Source: Erinaceus europaeus (lineage: Eukaryota; Chordata; Mammalia; Eulipotyphla; Erinaceidae). Taken from it: a stretch of 64,000 bases of DNA. A model generated the notes under the pieces. That model did no database searches. It worked only from the letters and a program-made list of their open reading frames with translations, and was not told the DNA's origin. Location of the stretch: the NCBI RefSeq assembly GCF_950295315.1, contig NW_026647366.1, forward strand, positions 26,001 to 90,000, read 5' to 3'. Position 1 is the first letter of the stretch. Every line of letters begins with the position of its first letter. A program made the position numbers and the translations under genes. Shown here one piece after another: positions 1 through 11,322 of the stretch.

Positions 1-180
1 GACACCTGGCTGAGCACACATGTTACAGTGAAAAGGACCTGGGTTCAAGCCCGGCCCCCACCGTCGGGGAAAAGGTGTGAAGGATTGGTGGGGCAGGGCT
101 CAGGTCTCTCACCCTCTCTCCCCTCCTGATTTCTGACTCTCTCTATCCAGTAAATAAATTAATAAAGATGATAGAAGTAA
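1..180 (+). mobile_element. G1 SINE, 5' end cut by window
   Basis: A B-box-like GGTTCAAGCCC lies at 42-52, followed by the weakened CACC...GGGGAAAAG core, a CT-rich stretch and a tail with AATAAA near 155-175. The tRNA-like head is cut off by the window edge. Confidence 0.75.
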
Positions 181-315
181 TGAAAAGAAGGAGAAAGAAG
201 AGAAGGAGGAGGAGGTGGAGGAGGAAGAGGGAGAGGGAGAGGGAGAGGGAGAGGGAGAGGGAGAGGGAGAGGGAGAGGGAGAGGGAGAGGAGGAGGGAGA
301 GGAGGGAGAGGAGGA
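181..315. repeat. GGA / GGGAGA purine repeat
   Basis: Purine-rich tract following the SINE tail. A nearly perfect GGGAGA hexamer run occupies about 228-295. It probably grew from the A/G-rich SINE tail. Confidence 0.85.
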
Positions 316-754
316 GCAGGGAGCCCTGCTGCTCTGGGCAGATGGATGACGGTGTTGTCTTGAGGTCAGGTTGTGGCCACTGGACAGTGCCAGCTGTTTG
401 GGATCACCTTGCTGTGTCCACGAGTTGTTTTCCGGAAGCTTCCTCACACCAGTGGCTGTATCTGGGGGCGAGAGCTGGCTCCCCCAGTGCAGAGCGCCCC
501 ATGAGTGTGGCCGAGCCCAGACACCTGGCCCACAGGTGAGCACCTCAGGCCGCAGGAGCCCTGGCGTGTGCGTCTGTCTGTCTGTCTATCTGTCTGTCTG
601 TCTGTCTGTCTCTCAGGGAAAAGCGTCCAGCAAGGGAGCCACAGGGGAGAGGCCCTGACAAACAGGAGCCACTGCAGAGGGTCCAGGGGCCGAGGGACCA
701 GGGTGTGAGGAGCTCAGTGAGCAGCTAGCGAACAGCTCACATCCAAAAGTCAGA
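316..754. other. Unassigned sequence
   Basis: Mixed-composition sequence with no repeat family or exon I recognise. It contains only the tetranucleotide repeat at 572-614. Confidence 0.5.
572..614. repeat. (GTCT)n microsatellite
   Basis: About ten GTCT units with one GTCTATCT interruption. Confidence 0.9.
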
Positions 755-1852
755 CATGATCCATGATTGTTATCACTTATTAGAGAGAGGCAGCAAGAAA
801 TTGAAGGGGAGGGGCGAAGGGAGAGGGAGAGAGAGGGGGAGGGGACAGAGGAGGAGAGAGGAAGAGAGAGATTAAGAGTGACGGGGCAGGTGGAAAGAGG
901 GAGTAAGGAGAGAGGCGGAGAGACAGAGACAGAGAGAGAGAGAGGGGACAGAAAGAGGAAGCCAGAGAGAGAGACAGAGAGAGAGAGACAGAGAGAGAGA
1001 GACAGAAAGAGGAAGCCAGAGAGAGAGAGGAGACAGAAAGAGGAAGACAGAGAGAGACAGAGAGAGAGAGAGACAGAAAGAGGAAGACAGAGAGAGACAG
1101 AGAGAGAGAGACAGAAAGAGGAAGCCAGAGGGAGACAGAGAGAGAGAGAGACAGAAAGAGGAAGCCAAAGAGAGAGAGAGGAGACAGAAAGAGGAAGCCA
1201 GAGAGAGAGAGACAGAGAGAGAGAGAGACAGAAAGAGGAAGCCAGAGAGAGAGAGGAGACAGAAAGAGGAAGACAGAGAGAGACAGAGAGAGAGAGAGAC
1301 AGAAAGAGGAAGCCAGAGGGAGACAGAGAGAGAGAGAGACAGAAAGAGGAAGCCAAAGAGAGAGAGAGGAGACAGAAAGAGGAAGCCAGAGAGAGAGAGA
1401 CAGAGAGAGAGAGAGACAGAAAGAGGAAGCCAGAGAGAGAGAGAGAGAGAGGAGACAGAAAGAGGAAGCCAGAGAGAGAGAGACAGAGAGAGAGAGAGAC
1501 AGAAAGAGGAAGCCAGAGAGAGAGAGAGGAGACAGAAAGAGGAAGACAGAGAGAGACAGAGAGAGAGAGAGACAGAAAGAGGAAGACAGAGAGAGACAGA
1601 GAGAGAGACAGAAAGAGGAAGTCAGAGGGAGACAGAGAGAGAGACAGAAAGAGGAAGCCAAAGAGAGAGAGAGGAGACAGAAAGAGGAAGCCAGAGAGAG
1701 AGAGACAGAGAGAGAGAGAGACAGAAAGAGGAAGCCAGAGAGAGAGAGAGAGAGAGGAGACAGAAAGAGGAAGCCAGAGGGAGACAGAGAGAGAGAGAGA
1801 CAGAAAGAGGAAGCCAGAGAGAGAGAGAGAGAGAGACAGAAAGAGGAAGCCA

Positions 1853-1889
<37 letters not shown>

Positions 1890-2190
1890 CAGAAAGAGGA
1901 AGCCAGAGAGAGAGAGAGACAGAGAGAGAGAGACAGAAAGAGGAAGCCAGAGAGAGAGACAGAGAGAGAGAGAGAGACAGAAAGAGGAAGCCAGAGGGAG
2001 ACAGAGAGAGAGAGAGACAGAAAGAGGAAGCCAGAGAGAGACAGAGAGAGAGAGAGAGAGAGGAGACAGAAAGAGGAAGCCAGAGAGAGAGAGACAGAGA
2101 GAGAGGGAGAGAGAGAGGGAGAGTGGGCAGTCCTGCTTCACTGCTCACAGAGCTGCCCCCGGCAGGTGGGAGCCGGGCACTCACACAGAG
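755..2190 (-). mobile_element. G1 SINE split by an internal expanded array
   Basis: Read on the minus strand, the head-side half is at about 2128-2190: a CCTGC...CTTCACTGCTCAC block, a degenerate CCCCCGGCAGGTGGGAGCC core and the start of the B-box region. The tail-side half is at about 765-830, where AAGAAATTGAAGGGG resembles the usual AGAGAAATTGAGAG segment. In other copies these halves are a few tens of bases apart; here 1.3 kb of purine-rich tandem repeat separates them. Confidence 0.6.
785..2125. repeat. Purine-rich minisatellite (GACAGAAAGAGGAAGCCAGA type)
   Basis: Variable-length units built from AGAGAGAC plus AGAAAGAGGAAGCCAGAG, repeated some forty times. The composition is almost wholly A/G with one or two C per unit. 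Unit length varies with the number of AG dinucleotides, so it behaves as a VNTR with embedded microsatellite. The long open frames on both strands (RERERQKEEA-like and SLSLSLSVSL-like) are low-complexity by-products. Confidence 0.9.
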
Positions 2191-3179
2191 TAACAAGCGA
2201 TGCTCTCATATTCGTTATTATTATTAGATACATCCTTAATGGCTAAGGCATCCCGTGAGAGACAGTACAGTCTCCTCGATACTGTAAACACTGAAGCCTG
2301 CAGCAGATGGGCCACGAAGCCACCACAGGACCCGAGGTGCCACGACCCTCAGGTCAGCTTAGGGCGCACGAGCCCGGGTACGAGAAGATGCAGGAGTCCT
2401 CATGCAGATCTGGGCTTGGTGAGACACGGGCACCAGGCCAGGACCCAGGGTGCAGGAGGGACGCAGGGGGCAGGAGGGTTCCAGGGGGGAAGGAGGGATG
2501 CAGGGGGGCAGGAGGGACGCAGGGGGGCAGGAGGGACCCAGAGTGGCAGGAGGGTCCCAGGAGGGCAGGAGGGATCCAGGGGGGCAGGAGGGATGCAGGG
2601 GGGCAGGAGGGTCCCAGGAGGGCAGGAGGGACCCAGGGGGGCAGGAGGGACGCAGGGGGGCAGGAGGGTCCAGGGGGGCAGGAGGGTCCCAGGAGGGCAG
2701 GAGGGACGCAGGAGGGCAGGAGGGTCCCAGGAGGGCAGGAGGGATGCAGGGGGCAGGAGGGACGCAGGGGGCAGGAGGGACCCAGAGGGGCAGGAGGGAC
2801 CCAGTGGGGCAGGAGGGATCTAGGAGGGCAGGAGGGACCCAGGGGGGCAGGAGGGTCCCAGGAGGGCAGAAGGGACCCAGGAGGGCAGGAGGGACCCAGG
2901 GGGGCAGGAGGGTCCCAGGAGGGCAGGAGGGACCCAGGAGGGCAGGAGGGACCCAGGGGGGCAGGAGGGTCCCAGGAGGGCAGGAGGGACGCAGGGGGGC
3001 AGGAGGGACGCAGGGGGGCAGGAGCGTCCCAGGAGGGCAGGAGGGACACAGGGGGGCAGGAGGGACCCAGGGGGGCAGGAGGGACCCAGGGGGGCAGGAG
3101 GGACTCAGGGGGGCAGGACAGACACAGGGGGGCAGGAGGGACCCAGGGGGCAGGAGGGACCCAGGGGGGCAGGAGAGAC

Positions 3180-4980
3180 CCAGGGGGCAGGAGGGACGCA
3201 GGGGCGAAGGACTGACGCAGGGGGCAGGAGGGACGCAGGGGGCAGGAGAGACCCAGGGGGGCAGGAGGGACCCAGGAGGGCAGGAGGGACCCAGGGGGGC
3301 AGGAGGGTCCCAGGAGGGCAGGAGGGACGCAGGGGGGCAGGAGGGACGCAGGGGGGCAGGAGGGCCAGGGGGCAGGAGGGTCCCAGGAGGGCAAGAGGGA
3401 TCCAGGGGGACAGGAGGAACGCAGGGGGGCAGGAGGATCCCAGGAGGGCAGGAGGGACCCAGGGGGGCAGGAGGGACCCAGGAGGGCAGGAGGGACCCAG
3501 GGGGGCAGGAGGGACCCAGGGGGGCAGGAGGGACGCAGGGGGGCAGGAGGGTCCCAGGGGGGCAGGAGGGACCCAGGGGGGCAGGAGGGACGCAGGGGGG
3601 CAGGAGAGACCCAGGGGGGCAGGAGGGACGCAGGGGGCAGGAGGGACGCAGGGGGGCAGGAGGGACCCAGGGGGCAGGAGGGACCCAGGGGGTCAGGAGA
3701 GACCCAGAGGGCAGGAGGGACGCAGGGGCGCAGGAGGGACGCAGGGGGCAGGAGGGACGCAGGGGGCAGGAGGGATGCAGGGGGGCAGGAGAGACCCAGG
3801 GGGGCAGGAGAGACCCAGGGGGCAGGAGGGACGCAGGGGGCAGGAGGGACCCAGGGGGGCAGGAGGGACCCAGAGGGGCAGGAGGGACACAGGAGGGCAG
3901 GAGAGACGCAGGGGGCAGGATGGTTCCAGGGGGGCAGGAGGGATGCAGGGGGGCAGGAGGGACGCAGTGGGGCAGGAGGGACCCAGAGGGGCAGGAGGGT
4001 CCCAGGAGGGCAGGAGGGTTCCAGAGGGGCAGGAGGGATGCATGGGGCAGGAGGTACGCAGGGGCCAGGAGGGACCCAGAGGGGCAGGAGGGTCCCCGGA
4101 GGGCAGGAGGGATCCAGAGGGGCAGGAGGGATGCAGGGGGGCAGGATAGTCCCAGGGGGGCAGGAGGGACCCAGGGGGGCAGGAGGGACGCAGGGGGGCA
4201 GGAGGGTCCCAGGAGGGCAGGAGGGACCCAGTGGGGCAGGAGGGACGCAGGGGGCAGGAGGGACGCAGGGGGGGCAGGAGGGACGCAGGGGGCAGGAGGG
4301 ATGCAGGGGGGCAGGAGGGTCCCAGGAGGTCAGGAGGGACGCAGGGGGGCAGGAGGGTCCTAGGGGGGGCAGGAGGGACGCAGGGGGGCAGGAGGGATGC
4401 AGGGGGGCAGGAGGGATGCAGGGGGGCAGGAGAGACCCAGGGGACAGGAGGGACCCAGCGGCGCAGGGGGGATGCAGGGGGCAGGAGGGACGCAGGGGGA
4501 AGGAGGGACGCAGGGGGCAGGTGGGACCCAGGGGGGCAGGAGAGACCCAGAGGGCAGGAGGGACGCAGGGGCGCAGGAGGGACGCAGGGGGCAGGAGGGA
4601 CGCAGGGGGCAGGAGGGATGCAGGGGGGCAGGAGAGACCCAGGGGGGCAGGAGAGACCCAGGGGGCAGGAGGGACGCAGGGGGCAGGAGGGTTCCAGGGG
4701 GGCAGGAGGGACCCAGGGGGGCAGGAGGGACCCAGAGGGGCAGGAGGGACTCGAAGGGGCAGGAGATACGCAGGGGGAAGGAGGGACGCAGGGGGAAGGA
4801 GGGACACAGGGGGCAGGAGAGACCCAGGGGGCAGGAGGGATCCAGGGGGGCAGGAGAGACGCAGGGGGCAGGAGGGTTCCAGGGGGGCAGGAGGGACGCA
4901 GGGGGGCAGGAGGGACCCAGAGGGGCAGGAGCGTCCCAGGAGGGCAGGAGGGTCCCAGGGGGGCAGGAGGTGCCCAGGGG
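3180..4980 (+). repeat. Second-order repeat block I within the 19-bp array
   Basis: Rare variant strings recur in order in the next block: AAGGACTGAC at 3207 and 5131, CATGGGGCAG at 4041 and 5908, GGACCCAGCG at 4451 and 6318, TCGAAGGGGC at 4751 and 6711, TGCCCAGGGG at 4971 and 6931. Offsets are 1924, 1867, 1867, 1960 and 1960, showing a duplicated block with later gain or loss of whole units. Confidence 0.85.
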
Positions 4981-5103
4981 GGCAGGAGGGACCCAGGGGG
5001 GCAGGAGAGACCCAGGGGGCAGGAGGGACGCAGGGGGCAGGAGGGACGCAGGGGGGCAGGAGGGACCCAGGGGGCAGGAGGGACCCAGGGGGGCAGGAGA
5101 GAC

Positions 5104-6940
5104 CCAGGGGGCAGGAGGGACGCAGGGGCGAAGGACTGACGCAGGGGGCAGGAGGGACGCAGGGGGCAGGAGAGACCCAGGGGGGCAGGAGGGACCCAGG
5201 AGGGCAGGAGGGACCCAGGGGGGCAGGAGGGTCCCAGGAGGGCAGGAGGGACGCAGGGGGGCAGGAGGGACGCAGGGGGGCAGGAGGGCCAGGGGGCTGG
5301 AGGGTCCCAGGAGGGCAAGAGGGATCCAGGGGGACAGGAGGAACGCAGGGGGGCAGGAGGATCCCAGGAGGGCAGGAGGGACCCAGGGGGGCAGGAGGGA
5401 CCCAGGGGGGCAGGAGGGACGCAGGGGGGCAGGAGGGTCCCAGGGGGGCAGGAGGGACCCAGGGAGGCAGGAGGGACGCAGGGGGGCAGGAGAGACCCAG
5501 GGGGGCAGGAGGGACGCAGGGGGCAGGAGGGACGCAGGGGGGCAGGAGGGACCCAGGGGGCAGGAGGGACCCAGGGGGTCAGGAGAGACCCAGAGGGCAG
5601 GAGGGACGGAGGGGGCAGGAGGGACGCAGGGGGCAGGAGGGATGCAGGGGGGCAGGAGAGACCCAGGGGGGCAGGAGAGACCCAGGGGGCAGGAGGGACG
5701 CAGGGGGCAGGAGGGACCCAGGGGGGCAGGAGGGACCCAGAGGGGCAGGAGGGACACAGGAGGGCAGGAGAGACGCAGGGGGCAGGATGGTTCCAGGGGG
5801 GCAGGAGGGATGCAGGGGGGCAGGAGGGACGCAGTGGGGCAGGAGGGACCCAGAGGGGCAGGAGGGTCCCAGGAGGGCAGGAGGGTTCCAGAGGGGCAGG
5901 AGGGATGCATGGGGCAGGAGGTACGCAGGGGCCAGGAGGGACCCAGAGGGGCAGGAGGGTCCCCGGAGGGCAGGAGGGATCCAGAGGGGCAGGAGGGATG
6001 CAGGGGGGCAGGATAGTCCCAGGGGGGCAGGAGGGACCCAGGGGGGCAGGAGGGACGCAGGGGGGCAGGAGGGTCCCAGGAGGGCAGGAGGGACCCAGTG
6101 GGGCAGGAGGGACGCAGGGGGCAGGAGGGACGCAGGGGGGGCAGGAGGGACGCAGGGGGCAGGAGGGATGCAGGGGGGCAGGAGGGTCCCAGGAGGTCAG
6201 GAGGGACGCAGGGGGGCAGGAGGGTCCTAGGGGGGGCAGGAGGGACGCAGGGGGGCAGGAGGGATGCAGGGGGGCAGGAGGGATGCAGGGGGGCAGGAGA
6301 GACCCAGGGGACAGGAGGGACCCAGCGGCGCAGGGGGGATGCAGGGGGCAGGAGGGACGCAGGGGGAAGGAGGGACGAAGGGGGAAGGAGGGACGCAGGG
6401 GGGGCAGGAGGGACGCAGGGGGCAGGAGGGACGCAGGGGGCAGGAGGGACGCAGGGGGGCAGGAGGGACCCAGGGGGCAGGTGGGACCCAGGGGGGCAGG
6501 AGAGACCCAGAGGGCAGGAGGGACGCAGGGGCGCAGGATGGACGCAGGGGGCAGGAGGGACGCAGGGGGCAGGAGGGATGCAGGGGGGCAGGAGAGACCC
6601 AGGGGGGCAGGAGAGACCCAGGGGGCAGGAGGGACGCAGGGGGCAGGAGGGTTCCAGGGGGGCAGGAGGGACCCAGGGGGGCAGGAGGGACCCAGAGGGG
6701 CAGGAGGGACTCGAAGGGGCAGGAGATACGCAGGGGGAAGGAGGGACGCAGGGGGAAGGAGGGACACAGGGGGCAGGAGAGACCCAGGGGGCAGGAGGGA
6801 TCCAGGGGGGCAGGAGAGACGCAGGGGGCAGGAGGGTTCCAGGGGGGCAGGAGGGACGCAGGGGGGCAGGAGGGACCCAGAGGGGCAGGAGCGTCCCAGG
6901 AGGGCAGGAGGGTCCCAGGGGGGCAGGAGGTGCCCAGGGG
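5104..6940 (+). repeat. Second-order repeat block II within the 19-bp array
   Basis: Direct copy of 3180-4980. Between 6328 and 6711 it carries 93 extra bases relative to block I, about five units; between the first two anchors it is 57 bases (three 19-mers) shorter. A partial third copy follows: the AGGAGGGCAG marker at 3891 and 5758 recurs at 7218. Confidence 0.85.
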
Positions 6941-8289
6941 GGCAGGAGGGACCCAGGGGGGCAGGAGAGACCCAGGGGGCAGGAGTGACGCAGGGGCGCA
7001 GGAGGGACGCAGGGGGCAGGAGGGATGCAGGGGGGCAGGAGAGACCCAGGGCGGCAGGAGAGACCCAGGGGGCAGGAGGGACGCAGGGGGCAGGAGGGTT
7101 CCAGGGGGGCAGGAGGGACGCAGGGGGGCAGGAGGGACCCAGAGGGGCAGGAGCGTCCCAGGAGGGCAGGAGGGACCCAGGGGGGAAGGAGAGACCCAGA
7201 GGGGCAGGAGGGACACAGGAGGGCAGGAGAGACGCAGGGGGCAGGATGGTTCCAGGGGGGCAGGAGGGATGCAGGGGGGCAGGAGGGACGCAGGGGCCAG
7301 GAGGGACCCAGAGGGGCAGGTGGGTCCCAGGAGGGCAGGAGGGTTCCAGGGGGGCAGGAGGGATGCATGGGGGCAGGAGGGACGCAGGAGGGCAGGAGTG
7401 ACCCAGAGGGGCAGGAGGGTCCCCGGAGGGCAGGAGGGATCCAGAGGGGCAGGAGGGCCGCAGGGGGGCAGGAGGGTCCCAGGGGGGCAGGAGGGACCCA
7501 GGGGGGCAGGAGGGACGCAGGGGGCAGGAGGGACCCAGGGGGGCAGGAGGGACGCAGGGGCAGGAGTGTCACAGGGGGGCAGGAGAGACCCAGGGGGGCA
7601 GGAGAGACCCAGGGGGTAGGAGGGACACAGGGGGCAGGATGGTTCCAGGGGGGCACGAGGGACGCAGGGGGGCAGGAGGGACCCAGAGGGGCAGGAGGGC
7701 CCCAGGAGGGCAGGAGGGTCCCAGGAGGGCAGGAGGGATCCAGGGGGACAGGAGGGACACAGGGGCCAGGAGGGTCCCAGGGGGGCAGGACGGACCCATC
7801 GGGGCAGGAGGGATGCAGGGGGGCATGAGGGACCCAGGGGGGCAGGAGGTTCCCAGGGGTCAGGAGGGACCCAGGGGGCAGGAGGGTCCCAGGAAGACAG
7901 GAGGGACGCAGTGGGGCAGGAGGGTCCCAGGGGGGCAGGAGGGATCCAGGGGGACAGGAGGGACCCAGGGGGCAGGAGGGTCCCAGGAGGGCAGGAGGGA
8001 TCCAGGGGGACAGGAGGGACACAGGGGCCAGGAGGGTCCCAGGGGGGCAAGACGGACCCATGGGGGCAGGAGGGATGCAGGGGGGCAGGAGGGACCCAGG
8101 GGGGCAGGAGGTTCCCAGGGGGGCAGGAGGGACCCAGGGGGCAGGAGGGTCCCAGGAGGACAGGAGGGACGCAGGGGGGCAGGAGGGTCCCAGGGGGGCA
8201 GGAGGGATGCAGGGGGGCAGGAGGGACCCAGGGGGGGCAGGAGAGACCCAGGGGGTCAGGAGGGTCCTAGGAGGGCAAAAGGAAGCCGC

Positions 8290-9200
8290 CCTGGAGACCA
8301 GAGCCAGCTGACTCTTCATAAGATCCTCCTGGGTTAGTCTTTCTAGATCTTGTCTCATAACAACATTAACATATTTAAAGGGAGTGGGCTGATCTAATTT
8401 TCAGGCCTGCTCCATCAGAAGAGGCCCATTCCCAGCAAGCTGGGCTGCACAGGGCCCTACATTAGTCTCTTCATCAGCCTAAATTCCTATCTATCGTGCG
8501 CTCGCATTAGGATGGAAGACATCGATTAAGCCGCGCTTAATGGATTATCAGATATTATCTGCCGTGCAATTTGTAAAGAATTAGGTTAATAATTTTCCAA
8601 TCTTAAGGCCCAGAAAATTCGGTTTCTTTAATAGGGCATGATTTATGACTCACCCCAGGATGAGTTTGAGAGGGTGGGTGGAGGCCGCCAGAGGTGCGTG
8701 AAGAGGCACAGACAAGAACCGTAAAGGGAGGCGGCGCTTCCCGGGGAGAGGGCCCTGCCATAAAACAGCTATGCAAGAGGCCAAGGTGGGGGAAACAGCT
8801 CCACCAGGACTCTCCAGATGGTGCGTATCAATCTGCAAGGATTTCAGAAGCGCTTATTAAAGGCATCTCGTGAACGAGGCCGTAATATACAAAGGACACG
8901 GGGTCCTCTGAGCCTGTCTGGGGGAACTGACAGCGTCGACTCATCTGGCTTAATAAAAAAGGAACGGAGAGCTAGCATCGCCATTACTGAAAAGAAAAAG
9001 AAATTGTCAATCTAGTCTAGGTGGTATTTTCTTTCAGAAGAAGATATCTCAAGGCGTGTTTTAATTATGCCTAGCAAAACTTGGAATTTAAAAAAATAAA
9101 AACTATAATGTATCTCTCAGGTCTACAGAAATTTCAATCTACTTTTAATATCAATTATTGCTTTTTTCCAAATTACTTTCTTTTCCCTTCATCCTACCTC
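8290..9200. other. Conserved-element-like AT-rich island
   Basis: Composition changes abruptly from the G-rich array to balanced, non-repetitive sequence with dense homeodomain-type cores. A palindromic TAATGGATTA (TAAT-NN-ATTA, the paired-class homeodomain dimer pattern) lies at 8538-8547. No frame is convincing. I infer a conserved noncoding element, possibly two (8320-8650 and 8810-9190); conservation cannot be checked here. Confidence 0.45.
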
Positions 9201-9271
9201 ATTTCATCGAAGATTACCTCACTATTCACTGTTCTGTATTAAATATAAGAAAAATCCTTCATGGGAAGTAT

Positions 9272-9383
9272 GTCAGAGCCCTGCTCAGCTCTGGCTGAAG
9301 GGGGTGCTGGGGACTGAGCCGGGGACCTGAGCCCCAGGCAGGAGGCTCTAGTGTATGAATCACTATGCTATCTCTCTGGCCCA
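9272..9383 (-). mobile_element. G2 SINE
   Basis: Plus-strand text CCCTGCTCAGCTCTGGCTG followed by GGTGCTGGGGACTGAGCC is the reverse complement of the G2 hallmark and B-box region. It ends at the head near CTATCTCTCTGGCCC. Confidence 0.8.
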
Positions 9384-9414
9384 CCATTATCTAATGTGTT
9401 TAGAATTGCCAATT

Positions 9415-9632
9415 CATTTTTTAATCTTTTATTTATTTATTTGTGTGCTTACCTATTGGATAGAGACAGAGGGAAATTGACAGGGAAAGGGGAGAAAGAG
9501 GGGGACAGAGAGACACCTGCAGCCCTGCTTCAGCCCTTACGAAGCTACCCTCCTGCAGGGCGCAAACCCTGGTCCTTGTGCGTGTGTCCTCAGATGGGTG
9601 TGCCCACACCCAGCCTCGCTCGCCCACTGGTG
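9415..9632 (-). mobile_element. G1 SINE
   Basis: The reversed tail (TTTATTTATTTATTTG) is followed by a purine block, GACACCTGCAGCCCTGCTTCA, and CTCCTGCAGG. The head is diverged. Confidence 0.8.
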
Positions 9633-9717
9633 TTTTCTGAAGTAGATAGTTTATAACGTTTTCCCGTTAGGCCTCTCTTGTCATCTGTGAGCATGACCTT
9701 TCACAGTGAAGCAGGGT

Positions 9718-9881
9718 GGGTGGGACCTGGGCATATTTCATTCAGTAGGGCTCTCACTATCACTGTGTCCTGGGTTCGAACCCAGGGCCACAGGGTTGGG
9801 GGCCTCCACAGCACTAGGGGAGGAACACTTGAGTGCCGTGGTGTCTATCCTCCCTTCTCTGTCTCCAAGATAAACGGCATA
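9718..9881 (+). mobile_element. Diverged tRNA-type SINE (G4)
   Basis: A clear B-box-like GGTTCGAACCC starts at 9773. It is followed by a CAGCACTAGGGG...GTGCCGTGGTGTC stretch, a CT-rich block and an A-rich end into which the next SINE inserted. Confidence 0.55.
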
Positions 9882-9888
9882 AAAATAG

Positions 9889-10094
9889 GAGCTGGGTGGT
9901 GGCACCCCTGGCTGAGCGTACATGTTACAGTGTGCAAGGACCCAGGTTCGAGCCCCCAGGCCCCACCTGTGAGGGGAAAAGCTTCACAAATGTTCACAAG
10001 TGCTGAAGCAGGGCTGAGGGTGTCTCTGTCTCCCTCTCTCACCCCTTCCTCTCAATTTCTGCCTGTGTCTATCCAATAAATAAAGATGCTTTTT
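9889..10094 (+). mobile_element. G1 SINE with short target duplication
   Basis: Nearly full length: GAGCTGGGTGGTGGCACC head, B box GGTTCGAGCCC, CACCTGTGAGGGGAAAAGC core, CT-rich stretch and AATAAATAAAG tail. AAAATAG at 9882-9888 and 10095-10101 fits a short target-site duplication, placing it in the A-rich end of the preceding SINE. Confidence 0.85.
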
Positions 10095-10101
10095 AAAATA
10101 G

Positions 10102-10626
10102 ATTAGCTGGGGAGCAGTGGAACCAGGCTTGAGTGGGGCTCTGGGGAAGCAGGAGGGACAGTCCCTACTCCCACCCAGGACAGGAAAGGTCAAGGCCAGA
10201 GATCTCTGGAGAGAGATGAAGTGCTAGCAGGTGGGGGTGGGTGGAGGGAGAGCCCCTCTGGACATCCATGTCCACACCCTCAACCAAAAGACAGAGAAAC
10301 AGAGCCGAGCAACGGAGAACTCCAGCTCCCTCAGAGAGTGAGATTCCTGCAAACAATTGATTCCACTCTAAACATCTGAGACCAGCTACAGAACGCCAGC
10401 TGCATTTGGTAAATAATCAGATATACAGAAATATATAAAACTTAATCATGGCATTTATAGAGATGCTGTTAAGGAGAAATTGCACTGGGAAACATGTTTG
10501 AAGAACAGGGGGGCACTCACCCCACATCTGCCCGGACAGCTCGTTCACGTTAAGCCGGGACGAGGCCCCTTGGCAGAGAATGAGGCCCGTGGCTGGGAGC
10601 CAGGCCTGGCTCACTGCTGGGTATCA
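10102..10626. other. Unassigned; AT-rich patch at 10335-10500
   Basis: No gene or repeat recognised. 10335-10500 is AT-rich, unique-looking and may be a short conserved noncoding segment; the rest is GC-rich. Confidence 0.4.
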
Positions 10627-11322
10627 GGTCCCTGGGTCCTGGGTCCTGGGTCCTGCGTCCTGAGTCTCTGAGTCCCTGGGTCCTGGGTCCTGGGTCCTGG
10701 GTCCTGGGTCCTGGGTCACTGAGTCTTGGGTCCTGGGTCCTGGGTCCTGGGTCACTGAGTCCTGGGTCCTGGGTTCTGGGTCCCTGGGTCCTGGGTCCTG
10801 GGTCTCTGAGTCCTGGGTCCTGGGTCCTGGGTCCTGAGTCCTGGGTCACTGAGTCCTGGGTCCTGGGTCACTGATTCCTGGGTCCTGGGTCCTGGGTCTC
10901 TGAGTCCTGGGTCCTGGGTTCTGGGTCCCTGGGTCCTGGGTCACTGGGTCACTGGGTCCTGGGTCCTGAGTACTGAGTACTGGGTCCTGGGTCACTGAGT
11001 CCTGGTCACTGGGTCTCTGAGTCCCTGGGTCCTGGGTCCTGGGTTCTGAGTCCTGGGTCCTGGGTCACTGAGTCCTGGGTCACTGAATCCCTGGGTCCTG
11101 GATCACTGGGTCCTGTGTCCTGGGTCACTGAGTCCTGGGTCACTGGGTCCTGGGTCACTGGGTCCTGGGTCCTGGGTCACTGGGTCCTGGGTCACTGAAT
11201 CCCTGGGTCCTGGGTCACTGGGTCCTGGGTCCTGGGTCACTGAGTCCTGGGTCACTGGGTCCTGGGTCCTGGGTCCTGGGTCACTGGGTCCTGGGTCACT
11301 AGGTCCTGGGTCCTGGGTCCCA
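10627..11322. repeat. Heptamer minisatellite (CTGGGTC)n, plus orientation
   Basis: About a hundred units of CTGGGTC with variants such as CTGAGTC, ACTGGGTC and CCTGGGTCTCTGAGTC. The same heptamer occurs as its reverse complement at 56155-57366. Confidence 0.95.

Larger units (their letters stand above)
2434..8277. repeat. G-rich 19-bp minisatellite, about 300 units
   Basis: The unit is GGGACCCAGGGGGGCAGGA with variants GGGACGCAGG..., GGGTCCCAGGAGGG..., GGGATGCAGG... and 18-bp forms missing one G. Almost every unit carries three or more G-runs on the plus strand, giving strong strand asymmetry and G-quadruplex potential. The unit lacks stop codons in most registers, so all frames stay open for hundreds of codons; this is not coding evidence. 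Confidence 0.97.

Noticed and set aside
2354..8358. Very long open frames (817, 1024 and 1332 codons on the minus strand; up to 730 on the plus) over the G-rich array
   Set aside because: All six frames are open across a stop-free 19-bp repeat. Peptides are pure tandem Pro/Ser/Leu/Cys or Gly/Arg/Gln repeats with no signal, domain or splice context.
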